A DNA stretch of 6,032 nucleotides from Lachnospiraceae bacterium (GTDB lineage Bacteria; Bacillota; Clostridia; Lachnospirales; Lachnospiraceae): positions 1-6,032 of the forward strand of contig JAILIO010000289.1 of NCBI GenBank assembly GCA_024695225.1. Reading direction: 5' to 3'. The notes under the pieces were generated by a model, which was not told the DNA's origin, did no database searches, and saw only the letters and a list, made by a program, of their open reading frames with translations. Each line of letters starts with the position of its first letter. The stretch's first letter is position 1. Shown here one piece after another: positions 5,982 through 6,032 of this stretch. The translations under genes and the position numbers were made by a program.

Positions 5982-6032
5982 TGGGAATAATGTGTGAAAA
6001 GATTTTGAAAATGTAAGAAAGCAACATATGTG

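Noticed and set aside
5940..6032. Frameshift at the 3' end of the TagF-like gene
   Set aside because: Reading the two other frames past the stop gives no continuation resembling the family and hits stops within about 20 codons; there is no positive evidence for a frameshift.
1..6032. CRISPR arrays, tRNA or rRNA genes, insertion sequences, phage or defence genes
   Set aside because: No regularly spaced repeats, cloverleaf, transposase motifs or terminal repeats were seen on either strand.

Overview
The window reads as chromosomal DNA from an anaerobic Firmicute, most likely a member of the Clostridia in or near the Lachnospiraceae. The grounds are strong GGAGG-type Shine-Dalgarno sites, a roughly balanced base composition with frequent ATA and AGG/AGA codons, all genes on one strand in short operons, and family resemblances (a Clostridia-style GH13 glucosidase and a TagF-like protein of a type I associate with Lachnospiraceae). 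The organism is inferred from these features, not shown directly.

Layout, all on the + strand. (1) Bases 1-356 hold the 3' end of a gene whose start lies outside the window; its tail weakly resembles the C-terminus of a family 4 glycosyltransferase. (2) It overlaps by 4 bases (ATGA) a complete cytoplasmic GH13 alpha-glucosidase (353-1999) of the oligo-1,6-glucosidase type, with the catalytic triad intact. (3) A 112-base gap carries a perfect TTGACA -35 box and several inverted and direct repeats. (4) A two-gene operon follows: a 90-residue small membrane protein (2112-2384) and, 3 bases later, a 692-residue P1B-type ATPase (2388-4466). (5) A 165-base gap contains nested inverted repeats, a strong intrinsic terminator and a new promoter. 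(6) A 449-residue TagF/CDP-glycerol-glycerophosphotransferase-like protein (4632-5981) follows, and the window ends 51 bases later.

The most interesting part is the central pair. The ATPase has no CxxC metal-binding motif. Its degenerate N-terminal HMA-like domain instead has three arginines spaced R-x-R-x-R, and the usual CPC motif of the transmembrane metal site is replaced by S-C-A. With a small Gly-rich single-helix membrane protein directly upstream, this matches the fezA-fezB arrangement of ferrosome loci. Ferrosomes are membrane-bounded iron storage granules, described in Desulfovibrio, Rhodopseudomonas, Shewanella and Clostridioides difficile. The likely joint role is import of iron into a vesicle by the ATPase, with the small protein shaping or partnering the membrane. 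The operon appears to be an independent transcription unit, with its own promoter and putative operators in front and a strong terminator behind. The flanking carbohydrate and cell-envelope genes look functionally unrelated.
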